A model generated the notes under the pieces. The model was not told the DNA's origin. It did no database searches and was given only the letters and a program-made list of their open reading frames with translations. DNA of 64,000 bases from Notospermus geniculatus (taxonomy: Eukaryota; Nemertea; Pilidiophora; Heteronemertea; Lineidae): assembly GCA_002633025.1 (NCBI GenBank), contig NMRB01001145.1, positions 156,317 through 220,316 of the forward strand, given 5' to 3'. Below, one piece after another: positions 39,421 to 50,290 of the stretch. The stretch's first letter is position 1. Each line of letters starts with the position of its first letter. The translations under genes were made by a program, and so were the position numbers.

Positions 39421-39787
39421 AGCTGCGTTTAGCTGACACGCGGTAAGCGGAATGCGGAAACGGAACGCGGAATAGACATTTGTTTGCTCGAAGCCATTTT
39501 CATTCACCCATTTATCTGCAGGCGGTAAGCGGTATGCGGAACGCGGATAGGTGGAACGCGGAAAAACCGATCACTTGGTGTAGCGATTTTTCCGCGCAGA
39601 ATAAAAATCCGTGCCCCATGGAGCACCGTAATTGGACAGGGACGGATCAAACCTGTGCAATGCTTACAAAACAGAAGTGATACCGCGTGCAGATAAATGG
39701 AACACAGGGATGTCTACTGCGTTCCGTATACCGCAGTCCGTTTCCGCGACCCGCATTCCGCTTACTGCGTGTCAGCTAAACGCAGCT
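39421..39787. mobile_element. MITE (AGCTGCGTTTAGCTGACACG)
   Basis: agctgcgtttagctgacacg pairs with cgtgtcagctaaacgcagct. Symmetry continues through gcggtaagcggaatgcgg. Adjacent bases are CTA and TTA. The many gaacgcgga words inside are inverted pairs. Confidence 0.85.
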
Positions 39788-39920
39788 TTAGGGCTGTGGC
39801 AATTTTTATTTCTTCCATAATCAAAACTGTTTTCATTAATAGTGTGAAGGGGAAACTGTCGCTCCTCTTACCCGTGCTCACTTCACATCTTTCGTTGTGA
39901 TTATCTGTTAGTCCTTTGAC

Positions 39921-40390
39921 TAGACTGGTCCCCGGTCTATAAATATAAAATATATAGACCGGTACTGCCTGCGAGTTTCATGGCGTTGATTGGTCCAATT
40001 CGAAAACCAACGGACTTGCCACAATCGGTTGGAAAATCAGCCATGTGTCATTCGCTATGGCACTTTTTAAGGCTTTTGCATGCATTGGTTTCAAGGACCC
40101 ATACTCAATCTTTCGTCTGGCATTGATTATCGCTAAGGCATGCTTTGTAGCAAGCGAAAAGCGATATTTATTCTCTGCAATGTTGATATTTACCAGCCGC
40201 CGCCATGATTCCTCGTTGCAACTGGTATCCGGTCCTTCACCATGTGGTTGTACGTGTTCTAAGTACAGTCATGACTGGATACTAGTCACTTCCGGCCGCA
40301 GCCAGATTTCTGCCGTCCTCAGTAGCCAGGACCGATCCTCCGCTACATCCAGCCCGCCAGCGCCACCAGCGGAGGATCGGGTACCAATCT
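39921..40390. mobile_element. 470-bp element flanked by 11-bp direct repeat AGTCCTTTGAC
   Basis: agtcctttgac occurs at 39910-39920 and 40391-40401. The ends tagactggtcccc and gggtaccaatct are imperfect inverted repeats. A perfect GC-rich hairpin (cgatcctccgct / agcggaggatcg) lies near the right end. An 8- to 11-bp duplication fits hAT or MULE-type insertion. Confidence 0.6.
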
Positions 40391-40401
40391 AGTCCTTTGA
40401 C

Positions 40402-40735
40402 CTCATCCTCCCACAGCAGGGGTTTTTACCTCGCTCCCCATCCTCCCACAGTAGGGGTTTTTTCCTCGCTCCCCATCCTCCCACAGCAGGGGTTTTTACC
40501 TCGCTCCCCATCCTCCCACAGTAGGGTTTTTTTCCTCGCTCCCCATCCTCCCACAGCAGGGGTTTTTACCTCGCTCCCCATCCTCCCACAGTAGGGTTTT
40601 TTCCTCGCTCCCCATCCTCCCACAGCAGGGGTTTTTACCTCGCTCCTCATCCTCCCACAGCAGGGGTTTTTACCTCGCTCTTCATCCTCCCTCAGCAGGG
40701 GTTTTTACCTCGCTCCTCATCCTCCCACAGCAGGG
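40402..40735 (+). repeat. ~37-bp minisatellite (CATCCTCCCACAGCAGGGGTT)
   Basis: Nine units alternate cagcaggggtttttacctcg and cagtaggggttttttcctcg. An inverted single unit reappears at 41067-41092 beyond a family A fragment. Confidence 0.9.
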
Positions 40736-41066
40736 AGCTTTGACCACTGTGACATTGAAAAGTAGGTCAAATCAAAAACCCGTTATATGTTTTGTATCCT
40801 TATTAGCTACACCTATGATAAAAATTTGGAGATGATTTAGTCATTAGTTCATGAGTTATTGCACTTTTTGTGTTTTTGGTTTCTGCCACCTGGTGGCCAA
40901 ACCGAGAGTCAAATGGGACCAAAACTTGGTGTCGTGGGACATCTGACCTAGGGGTATATGTACCAAGTTTCGGATCAATAGCTCCAGCGGTTACGAAACG
41001 TGCCTTGCTAACGGACGACGACAGACACTGCACCATTGTAATAGCTCACCCCAGTGAGCTAAAAAC
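40736..41066 (+). repeat. family A fragment with 3' end
   Basis: One unit (agtaggtcaaatcaaaaacc, ccacctggtggccaa, gtaccaagtttcggatcaat, gacgacgacag) ending agctcaccccagtgagctaaaaa. It lacks the 5' palindrome. Confidence 0.75.
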
Positions 41067-41294
41067 CCCTGCTGTAGGAGGATGGGGAGTGAGTTAAAAA
41101 TTTAGATTCCTCCCGCCCATTCAAAGTTCCATGAAATGCAAGACAACACTATCTTTGTTTAGTGATTGGTGTTTATTTTGGACTACTATATGGTACATGA
41201 TAACATGCTTGAAAACAACAAGGTCATATGATTGAAGTGCTTTATCCACGGTATCTCAACACTCGTCCCCAGTGGCCTCGAGCTTAATACTAGT

Positions 41295-41540
41295 TGTACA
41301 CACTCAACCACTGGCATAGATGGGGCCTAATCATGTTTCTGAACACTAGATGTTGCAAAATATCAACTAATCAGCGACCAGTATTTCACGCAACTAGGGG
41401 AAAACATGAAACATTTTCTTATTGGCTGATCGCTCATTGGCTGGTTGATCGAGAGCATTCGTCAACAACTGGTAGTGACATCTAGTGTTCAGAAACGGAC
41501 TTGGCACCAAGTGTTTCAGTGGTTGAGGGTGACAGCTTCG
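41295..41540. mobile_element. foldback MITE (CTCAACCACTG ... GTTTCTGAACACTAGATGT)
   Basis: ctcaaccactgg and gtttctgaacactagatgt near the left pair with acatctagtgttcagaaac and cagtggttgag at the right. Inner words gatcgctcattggctg also partly pair. Confidence 0.65.
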
Positions 41541-41880
41541 AGCGGAGGCCGATACCACTGAATTATTGAGTGTACGGTATCTCCTACAGTGGACATCTTC
41601 ACCGACTGGGCAGTTGTCCAACAAGACAAAACTTCCTGGTATGAAGACAGCATAACATAAAGGAATCAAACATAAAGGTTCAACTTACAAATTTAGCATT
41701 TTATAAATGTGGACAGTATCCCTTTAAACCTCAAAAGATTTGCATTCTCTTCCATATGATAGGCAAGACCCTTCTGCATGTTTACTGCAAATTTTGTTGA
41801 ATTCCGACTAGTTGATCTTATGATACAAAAGGACTGAATTGATGAGAACCCCACGAACGATGAGAGCGCAGGGTCATCTG

Positions 41881-41950
41881 TGTACATTTGAATAGGCCAG
41901 TGTACATTTGAATAGGCCAGTGAACATTTGAATAGGCCAGTGCACATTTG
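41881..41950 (+). repeat. three and a half 23-bp units (ACATTTGAATAGGCCAGTG)
   Basis: acatttgaataggccagtg repeats at 23-base spacing with single-base changes in the linker. Confidence 0.85.
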
Positions 41951-42177
41951 CACGTGGAACACGACTAAGGCCGGTGTGCACCAGAGAGGATCATCCCCAA
42001 GTTGAAGCTCAGATCAACGTTGATCGGTATCAAGTTCGGGATGCACCGAAAAGTGGTTTGCACCACTGAGGATCAAGGCCTGAACTGATCCAAAAGTCAA
42101 ACCTGGTCACTGGCAGGTTTAACTTTCGGATCAAGCTGAGTTGCTGAGTTGTTCACCATGGCGAAGTGGCTAAAATG

Positions 42178-42387
42178 GTTGATATCATTGAGCTTTTAGA
42201 ACAAAAACCAGTAATCCCTGTTCCCCGACTTATATAAGATCGTAAAAATGAGTTTGGGGAGTGTACTGATGATGGATTCCGCATTAGGCACTGTTTTAGA
42301 AAGGACAGTGTCTTTATTTTCCTTGATTTAACTACATTTCTTGATATTTCTCCAAACTGGGCACACTTTGACGCATGGAAATGATTG
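42178..42387 (+). pseudogene. second, dead HARBI1-like transposase N-terminal fragment
   Basis: One frame reads VDIIELLEQKPVIPVPRLI, a TAA stop, DRKNEFGECTDDGFRIRHCF, then RKDSVFIFLDL. It matches the N-terminal R-NPF-DEEF-RF-FSKE-V block of HARBI1-type transposases and is unrelated in sequence to the intact one at 28572. No DDE region follows. The termini AAGGCCGGTGTGCACC at 41969 may be its left TIR; a right partner was not found. Confidence 0.6.
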
Positions 42388-43284
42388 AAAAATAATCTGA
42401 ATTTACCGTGCTCATGCCGTGCTGAAGGAATCCATCCCTGATCTACGGCTAACCCTTGCAAAATGGCAAAATGCATGTGAACATGGTGTTATGCGTGTAT
42501 TTTGTGTGAAATACATGTGGACCCGAATATGCAACCTCATGATAAAGGCAATCATAATGGAATGGGCATAACTCGACATTGTTATGTGACGTTATTATTA
42601 AAGTTCATAACATTTTAAACTGAAGGAGTAAGCGACAATTTTCTGATGCATCGTCTGCTCGAGTGTGACGTGCCGGAACTTCTTCCCCAGCGTATCCCAA
42701 GATTTGCATGTAGCCACACTGTTTACATGATGACATGCAGTGTCGGCATACAGTCTCGCCCACAAACATTCGTTCATTTCTCTATGATTATCTTGGATAA
42801 TCGGCCTACTTTCAGAACCTTCAGCTTCCCAACAAATTTTAGAAAATCAGAATACAACTTGGATACAATAATAGATGATGGATGTTTTATGCTGATGGTA
42901 ATGGCTAACATAAATGCTTACATAAGCTGCGCTTGCATTACAGCTTTTATACGGTCTTATTAGTACCGGTGTCTATCCGCATCTAAATAAGACCGGATAT
43001 TTCACGGTTTGCGCGTCCACTACTGGATTTGAGGTTAGTAAGTTCGGCTATAGATGGGGTAAGTGGAGTAAACTTAAGCTGAACTGCATGAACAAAAAGC
43101 CCCATGCGACGAGCAAGAGAATTGCAAACCGGGGGTATGCAGTGTGACCTGAAATGAAGGTTCAGAACATGATAGACCCAACGATGCCAGGAGGGCGCCA
43201 CCTTATTTGTCTTCGGGCAGCAGAGCTGTCAACATCTCCGGATACCTCTTACACACTTCTCAAAGAAAAAATTATAGTTATTTA

Positions 43285-43352
43285 GACGTGATTCGAACCG
43301 TCGACCTTCTGATTTTGTAATCCACCACTCTATCCACTCGGCCAACAAACCA
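43285..43352 (-). ncRNA. tRNA-like sequence, probable SINE head
   Basis: The minus strand reads ttggccgagtggatagagtg, then ggttcgaatcacg: good A and B boxes of RNA polymerase III. The anticodon stem pairs poorly and the acceptor does not close, so I call a tRNA-derived SINE or decayed tRNA and not a working gene. Confidence 0.5.
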
Positions 43353-43406
43353 GCTGACAAAGACATGATTTGTGTTTGTCATAGACGTAGCCCTACGACT
43401 TACATA

Positions 43407-43450
43407 ACAAGAGGCCCATGGGCCTGGCGCTCAGCTGACAGTTGACCTGT
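43407..43450 (+). repeat. family B 5' end
   Basis: acaagaggcccatgggcctg followed by gcgctcagctgac, as at 19619. Its matching 3' end (gctgacctttggtcagctgag) is at 48123-48150. Confidence 0.65.
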
Positions 43451-44197
43451 GTAGTTGTAGGTGTAATGAAGCATGCTAAAGGAGAGGTGGAACTGTAAAC
43501 TGACTGGGTCCAATGGATTTTATTACCGGTATAAAAAACAAAGAGAATTACACCTTGGCTCAACTGGTCTTTAAGTAGGTCACTAGGTCATGGAAATAGG
43601 TCAGTTCAAACCAACACTTCATTTAATTTGATAACAAACATAACTACCTTGGCTCAACTGGGCTTTATGTAACTCTCCGCCGGAATCGAAATCACGGACC
43701 CTCGCATCAGATGGGAAGGGGTTAATAGGCCTATATCACTTATGAGTCGAGATGGATGTTGTATTAGACCTACTTGGTGACAATGGGTTAATACCAGATA
43801 GGCTTGCAATTCGTGGTGAACTGAGATAGATATCTTTTGAGACGCATTGGGTGGGAAGGAGTTAACATGGGAACCAATCCATGACTGACGTCACTAATGG
43901 TGGATGAAGTGAGAAGGGGCATATATCTGATCTGGCGATGCTGTCCACCATCAGAAATATTTCTGCCACCATTCAATAGTAGCTTGCCATTCAATACAAC
44001 AGGGTGTTTTGACAGTCTCCGACAGTTCAACATGAACTTCCTGGAGGAAGGATAAGCCGCGGCCGGGACAGAATTCGTCTCTTCTCGGTTTATCAAATGA
44101 GAACAAATAAGACAAAATCCATAATGACGGTCGCCGCGTCGCTTTGTGGAGAGCGATGTGTCCTGAACTTCACCTGATGAAACCCCCGAGTCTACTG

Positions 44198-44540
44198 TCC
44201 CTTCGTCGTTGATGGTCCCAATCAAACTAAAGACATGTCATGCTATCGAAATGTGTAAAATATAAGGAATTTTTATTGTCATACGCAACAAAAACAGCCA
44301 GAGTCGGAGACTCGAAATGACGAATGAGAAGCCGATTAGAGATCGAGCAGTGAAAAGCGAGGGGCCGACGATAGGCCTCATTCGGCTGATAGCACCAAAA
44401 TTATCATATCCCTTCGTCGTTAATGGTCCCAATCAGACTAAATATGTATCAAATAATCTAAATATGTCAAATTTTAACAATTTCTTAGGCAGCACACTAT
44501 GAAAGCAGCCCGAGTTGAAGACTTGGAATGACGTGCATGA
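44198..44540. repeat. ~215-bp diverged tandem duplication
   Basis: cccttcgtcgttgatggtcc and cccttcgtcgttaatggtcc begin two units that share gactcgaaatgac/gacttggaatgac and gaagccga phrases. The 145-codon minus frame overlapping the left side has no motif I know. Confidence 0.55.
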
Positions 44541-45689
44541 AGCCGAGATCGCTGTTGTCGGTTCGATCATTGTGATTTTTTTTCCAATATATATCGTCAT
44601 ATTTTGAACCCACTCATGTCGTTTTGATGAAAAATAATTTCATTTATTGTTTGATAGTACTCTAAAATACCACTCACGTATGATTTCATAAGGCGATTGT
44701 CTATGATCATTGGGATTTTATGCGATGATTGTTTGAAAATATTACGGAGTATGCTACTGATTTCAAGTTATGGATGGAGGCTATTGAGATTTCAGTCAAG
44801 TGAGCAATCAAGAGACATTGAGTAATTTGTTTATGGCGCCCGCACGCACAATGATAAGTAGTAATTGAATTCGGCAACCGTTGAAGATCGGCGACGGTCA
44901 TATGACGGATATATGATGATGATGATGATGATCATAGGTATATTTCATCTCGATTCACTTTGTGCAAGCACACGACATTTCCCATGATTCCTCATTCCAT
45001 GAACAAAAGAGCATCCAACATGTCAAAGTAACTGGCGCGGGAAAGGGGCTGTTCATTTTCATTTGAGACCAAGATTTGTGATCCTTGGGAAAACTAAAAA
45101 AGCTATGAATTTGAAAGTTGCAGGGATGATTCTATGGTGAAAATGATCAATATTGGATCAATTGTCAAGTCAATCATAAGTCATTATCNATGCGACTATT
45201 TCCTCAAAACTTGCATCTTCGGTCTGGCCTGTTTCTCTCACAGACATTTTGGAACAAGCAAACCTGCATGAGGTCGTGGCCCATTTAGTTGCCTCCAGAA
45301 TGAGTGTCTTGTCACCAGTTTTGGTTGCAAATTTTGGGAGCTGGGCGCGTTTTTGTAGAGACATCAGAAATTCATGTTACGAAATGTACACTTTTCAACT
45401 TCATCCAGTCCCGAAAGGGGACTTAAAGGAGCCGGGTGTTAGTCCGGGACCAAATGAGATCCCGTGTGATTTTTGGTATGAAATTTGCCGAACTATCTAG
45501 TTTGATAGAGAATGGCTCATTGTACATGACAAAATTTCCCGGCACTTCCGGAAATTCTTTTGACGGAAGTTACGGCCAATTGAATTTTTGGAACTGACTT
45601 TGTCATTGGACCCCAAAACTGAGCTTTGTATTAAAAGAATGGGAACCGACGAACAGCTACCTTTTGAACGATTGGAATTGCACCCCATA

Positions 45690-45800
45690 AACGTATTACC
45701 AACAGATAGGAATATGGTGCCTCATAGAAATATGGTGCCTCAGAAGCAGACAAGCTTCTGAGGCACCATACTCAAAAGCAGACAAGCTTTTGAGTCTTTT
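45690..45800. repeat. two consecutive hairpins sharing the loop GCAGACAAGC
   Basis: atggtgcctcagaagcagac pairs with gcttctgaggcaccat, then ctcaaaagcagacaagc pairs with gcttttgag. The core gcagacaagc also recurs at 45938 (gaggcagacaagcatg). A direct repeat aaatatggtgcctca precedes the first hairpin. Confidence 0.75.
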
Positions 45801-45828
45801 CTGAAATCTAGTGTGGAAAAGTGCCAGC

Positions 45829-45930
45829 CTGAAGAAGACCCCGGTTGGGGTCGAAAATTTGCTAAGTCCTGGAAGTTGACTTCTTGATATTTACCACTTT
45901 GTGTGTCAATTTTTGTGCTTTCTTCTTTGG
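45829..45930 (+). repeat. GACCCCGGTTGGGGTCGAAAA tail, copy 2
   Basis: Starts tgccagcctgaagaagaccc and continues like 33473-33575 (ggaagttgacttcttg, tttgtgtgtcaatttttgtg). Confidence 0.6.
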
Positions 45931-46708
45931 ATCAGAGGCAGACAAGCATGTTCTTAATTGTTTTCAGTAGTTATGTAATAAGAAATGACGGTTTTTATGC
46001 AGATTAACACAAAATGTGTCAAAATACTTAAAAATTTACGTAGTTACGTAATTGGAATACATTTTTTCCATTTTGAAAATTTTTCTTAAAATGACATGAC
46101 ATTTTGTCTGATTTTTCGGGCGATATTTCTCGAAGTGGGAAAGCAATTTGAGAAATTCAAAAATTCGCGCAAAATGCCAAACTTACCCACCGATTTCATA
46201 CTCCCTTTCATGTTCTATGAGACCAATATTGACCATTAATACACAACCACACCGTTTTCTCAAATACCATTGGATAAAACCATGTCACGTGTCAGTCGGC
46301 AATTTTCCAACTCGCATGCAAGTTTGATACATGTATTGACGCAGTCAGTATACATGTAAAGTGATGTCGCTCGCTAAAATGACGTCCATATGCTCCCCGC
46401 TGGGAATTCCCTGACACCAGTATCCTGACTATAAAAAACTCTTAACATTCATTTCAGTTGATACATGTAGCATAGTTTTATCCGATGATATTTGAAAACA
46501 TGGTGTTGTCTGTGTAATAAAATAGCCCATTATCTCAAACAAGATGAGCATTCTTGCCCTCAGAAACACACTTACTAAAAAAAGTTAAGAACTGTAACGT
46601 TTTTCAGTGAGGCNTCAAGTTCGGATGATTTAATCCACGCTTAATCCATGATTAGTAAGTCTAGGTTTCAGCCAAATTTTAAACCACTTTGGTGCATACG
46701 GGCCATCG

Positions 46709-46826
46709 GGTCGTATTTTAGAACCCTCCTTAACATTAAGGTCCACCTTAAATCTATTGTTCTCGATGGTTTTACAATAGACTTAAGGTCCACCTTAACG
46801 ATAAGGAACGTTCTAAAATACGACCC
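46709..46826. repeat. 118-bp foldback (GGGTCGTATTTTAGAAC)
   Basis: gggtcgtattttagaac pairs with gttctaaaatacgaccc. Inner caccttaaatctattgt and aatagacttaaggtccacct are also inverted or duplicated. Confidence 0.8.
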
Positions 46827-46929
46827 TTCATCATTCCTGCAGATTACGAACAAGAGCAACGCACAGCGTGGTATTTGCCCCCGACTGGTAAGTTGTTTGT
46901 GGACATGGCCCACATACATGGTACATGTA

Positions 46930-47340
46930 CATTTGGGGGGAGCTGTGGTGCTGGTCACCGATAGGGACCTTTCCCTCATAGAGACAAACACTCACAAAAA
47001 TCGAGGTTGATCGCTCAAACCGTTCTGAAGATAACTCAGAGACACTGAATTCAAGATGGCCACCATAGTCGCCATCTTGGATGTGCCGTGGTCCTGGTGA
47101 TCAACAGGAACGTTCCCTTCATGGAGGCCAATAATCATCAAAAATTTCAGGGCAATCGCTCAAAGTGTTCTCAAGATATTTTTGACATCAACGAATTCAC
47201 AATGTCCGCCATCTTTAATGGTCGGCGGTGAAGATCATCGAAAGGAACTTTCCCCTCATAGAGACAAACGATTACAAAAAAATTCAGGTTGATCGCTCGA
47301 AGATCGCTATCAGAATCCAGGAGTTACAATAAAGAAAAAC
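46930..47340. repeat. tandem ~130-bp module (GATGGCCACCATAG, AGGGACCTTTCCCTCATAG)
   Basis: Three units share gaacttt/gacctttccctcatag, agacaaac-attacaaaaa, and tcaggttgatcgctc. One more unit occurs at 63605-63745. Confidence 0.7.
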
Positions 47341-47402
47341 ACGATTCGTCACTGGTAAAGTTGGGATCCAGCTCATTACACTTCTGGTAGCTCGACTTGA
47401 AA

Positions 47403-47470
47403 GTGCCAGCCTGAAGAAGACCCCGGTCGGGGTCGAAAATTTGCTAAGATTCTGGAAATTGACTTCCTGT
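47403..47470 (+). repeat. GACCCCGGTCGGGGTCGAAAA tail, copy 3
   Basis: gccagcctgaagaagacccc and the following ggaaattgacttcctg match the copies at 33473 and 45829. The stem keeps pairing despite the T-C change in the loop. Confidence 0.6.
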
Positions 47471-48122
47471 TTATCATCACGGTATCTTAAAGATAATGTA
47501 TCACGACTTCATTGTATACATTTGATGTTTGTAAACATGGATGTTTACATTATGTTATTTTGGACTTTTGGGACATGCCAACTTTCGGTATCAAAAGAAT
47601 TTCTAGGGGGCATGCCACCAACAAATTAGGCCTACTCATAAGACAAAGAAAGACTGGACACAAACAAACAAAATGTAAATAAACAATGATTTTCGTGGCC
47701 CGCGAAAATACCCGTGGTACAATATCTTTAATGTACATTATTGATTGATTTAATATAATTATTCATCTCAAGAAAACAATAATGTTCATGTTTAGTGTTG
47801 CGGATCAATGTACATCAAAAGACCGCCGCGCCTGACAGACAACTNTAAGCTTCATACCCTATCAATTTCAGTTTGATATATTGCCTCTGGACCGAGTTAT
47901 TGGGGTTTTCCATTTTACGGAAAATGCCCCCTGGAGAGCAGAATGTACGTCAGATCGCAAAAATTTTTGGTCCTGTTTCGAGTCCTAATCCTAGGGCCTA
48001 CCACTCCACCGGCTTTCATGACCCTGGGCCTTGCGGTTGCGAAACATGCCAGTTTAACGGACGCTACACAGACACACACACACACACACATCCGGACGCC
48101 ACTCAGTATACATATGACTAGC

Positions 48123-48150
48123 TCCGCTGACCTTTGGTCAGCTGAGCTAA
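48123..48150 (+). repeat. family B 3' end
   Basis: gctgacctttggtcagctga followed by gctaataata. The hairpin and its pairing with the 5' ctcagctgac mirror the design of families A and C. Confidence 0.6.
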
Positions 48151-48191
48151 TAATACTATGAATAAGAGAAAACATGAGAAGTCTTCCAACA

Positions 48192-48264
48192 AGTTCGGTG
48201 GCCGAATGGCGGAGACAGTGGAGCAAAGATACCAGGGCGTGGGTTCGATTTCCAGCTGGGTCAG
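48192..48264 (+). ncRNA. tRNA-like sequence, probable SINE head
   Basis: ggtggccgaatggcggagac gives an A box and gtgggttcgatttccagc a B box 40 bases on. A long variable region as in Leu/Ser tRNAs could be drawn, but the stems are imperfect. It stands between a family B 3' end and a family C 5' end. Confidence 0.5.
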
Positions 48265-48280
48265 AATTTTTTCTTTCAAA

Positions 48281-49093
48281 AATAGTGCCAATGGCACTGT
48301 GCCCGCTTGGCTTTTTAGCACAGTGGTGGAAAGCATAAGCCATATCAGAATCCCATACAAGCCATATTTGACCAAAGCGTACAAAGCAGATTTTGTGAGT
48401 TTGGATTTGGCCTCCTGGCGGCAAAGTCAAGAATTAGATTTCACGAATACTTCGTCAGGAAGTCGCTACAACCTAGAGGAAAATACATACAAAGATTCAA
48501 TACGATAGCTCACACGATTATCAAAATATAACCCTTTTAAGTTTTTCACAAAACGCCCCCCAACTACCAAAATAGGAATCGCATCGCACCCAAAATCGAA
48601 CTTGACCTAGATTTTTTGGTCATAAACACCTGTATGCAATATGACAATGATCCTTCAAAAACTGAAGGCGCTATCCATCTGACAAGGAAAAAGTTGATAT
48701 TTTCGTTTTGGCCCCTAGTGGCAAAGTCAAGAATCAGATTGCGCCAAAATTTCGTGTGCACGTCACCACAAACTAGAGGTACATACAAACAAAGTTTCAT
48801 CACGATAGGTCAAGCCATTCTCAAAATACAGGCCTTTGAATTTTTTCACAAAACGCCCCCTACTGGCCAAAGTAGGAATCGCATCGCATCCAAAATTGAA
48901 CTTGACCTAGATTTTGTGGTCATATACACCCATATGCAATATGAAAATGATCCGTCAAAAACTGAAGGCGCTATCCATCTGACAAGGGAAAAGTTTACGG
49001 ACACACGCACGCACTAACGCAAGACAGACCACCACTAAAGGCGCCAAGCACAGCATAAGCCCTTTTGGCCTATGGGCCAAGCGGGCTAAAAAA
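48281..49093 (+). repeat. family C modular repeat, copy 1
   Basis: The 5' palindrome agtgccaatggcact is followed by gtgcccgcttggctt. The end is ttggcctatgggccaagcgg followed by gctaaaaaa. Two internal units share cacaaaacgccccc, gaacttgacctagat, and aactgaaggcgctatccatc. Confidence 0.8.
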
Positions 49094-49526
49094 GGTGTTC
49101 AGCAGGAGCTCACCAGAGGATGTTGACACCTTGACAGCTTGAAGACAAATAAGGTGGCGCCCTCCTGGCATCGTGGGGTCTATCATGTTCTGAACCTTCG
49201 TTTGAGGTGTTTGCAGGGCGTTAGCATTTCTCTTGCACGTCGCATGGGGGCTTTTCGTTCACGCAGTTCAGCTTTAAGCCACTTGTAGCTGAACATAATA
49301 GTACAAATAGACCCGGACTTATTGTCATTCCACTAGAGAAAACACCATTAAATTTGTTGACCCACATCTAATTTAGATTCGGAGTATACTCGGCTGTGCT
49401 ATCTTCGAGCTTAATAGATCCGCCCTTATTAGAACTGGACTTATTAAACACGGACGACATTCTGTAATGGAAGCAGAATAAGCCCGGACAAATACCAGCT
49501 TTTTCTGTAATGGAAGCGCAGCTATA

Positions 49527-50290
49527 ATGATCCCGGACAATGGTATTTACATCAACGTGTACACGTTTTTCTGTCTTTGTTTTAACTTGGATAACGAAAA
49601 ATATCATATGTAACAGGATTTAATGGAATGAGTCATTTAGTCTGAAAAACTATTTACATGTACGCATCAACCATAATGTCACCCACTCTGGTAGAACTGG
49701 GCATATGTTGCTCAGAAGATAGCCTCAACGAACTAAGATGACACCAGGGGAGAATGGAAGAAATAGATCATTTCAAATTTCACAATAGACAGACAATATT
49801 GAAACTGACAAACATTTGGTCTCAACCTGCCAAGTTCAGAGCAACATGCCCGGTTCTACCAGAATGGGTCACAAATATCAGTGTTAATTCTAGGATTTCA
49901 GAAGGGCATGGGGCAAACTTTGTGAAAAGGGCACTTCAACCTAGAAAAGGGCACTTTTCATTCGCGACATTTTTACTAGGCTAACGGAATTTGAGAAGCT
50001 TGTCAGTTAAAAAGGTCGCTATAACTCCAGTCAACAGCCAATTTAAGCCAGTTTCTAAGGTGGTATGACCAAAAGGGACCATGACAGAGGGTCTGGGGGG
50101 TAATAAAACCTATAAAAAAAAATAAAAATTTTTTTTTTTTTTTTTTAGGGCAGGCATGGCGCCAAGGGGGTTAAAAAAGGGCACAGAGGCGCCCTCTTTT
50201 AGGGCATGGCGCGCCGCCACTCTAACACTGCCTAGAATTAACACTGAATATGAATAGGACTTGCAAAACGCAGCCTCACCAATGAATCCG
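49527..50290. other. 3' flank of the membrane-protein gene
   Basis: It contains an A/T homopolymer region (50113-50147) and no motif. Likely 3' untranslated or intergenic DNA. Confidence 0.4.

Larger units (their letters stand above)
42925..49523. mobile_element. 6.6-kb element with inverted ends and ATA flanks
   Basis: The left end agctgcgcttgcattacag pairs with ctgtaatggaagcgcagct. ATA lies at 42922-42924 and 49524-49526. Subterminal arms extend roughly 285 bp, to accttattt on the left and aaataaggt near 49148 on the right, including gccaggagggcgccacc and cattccactagagaaaacacc-type words. The interior holds tRNA-like sequences and family B/C repeats but no transposase I recognise. A compact relative is at 62083-62516. 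Confidence 0.65.

Noticed and set aside
40045-40392. 115-codon frame
   Set aside because: Lies inside a 470-bp transposable element and has no recognisable domain.
40402-40735. Regularly spaced repeat as a CRISPR array
   Set aside because: Units are contiguous without unique spacers, and the genome is animal: a minisatellite.
41693-41962. Minus-strand reading SEFNKICSKHAEG near 41800 as the missing upstream FBH1 exon (FNK motif)
   Set aside because: Only a short match, an in-frame TAG just before it, and a weak ggtctt donor, although the phase could fit. Chance cannot be excluded.
43285-43352. A functional nuclear tRNA gene
   Set aside because: The anticodon and acceptor stems do not close properly; a SINE head or decayed tRNA fits better.
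43788-44225. 145-codon minus-strand frame
   Set aside because: No family motif and partly within a tandem duplication; coding status cannot be supported.
47915-48430. 171-codon minus-strand frame
   Set aside because: It runs through a CA microsatellite, a tRNA-like sequence and repeat ends, with no protein motif.
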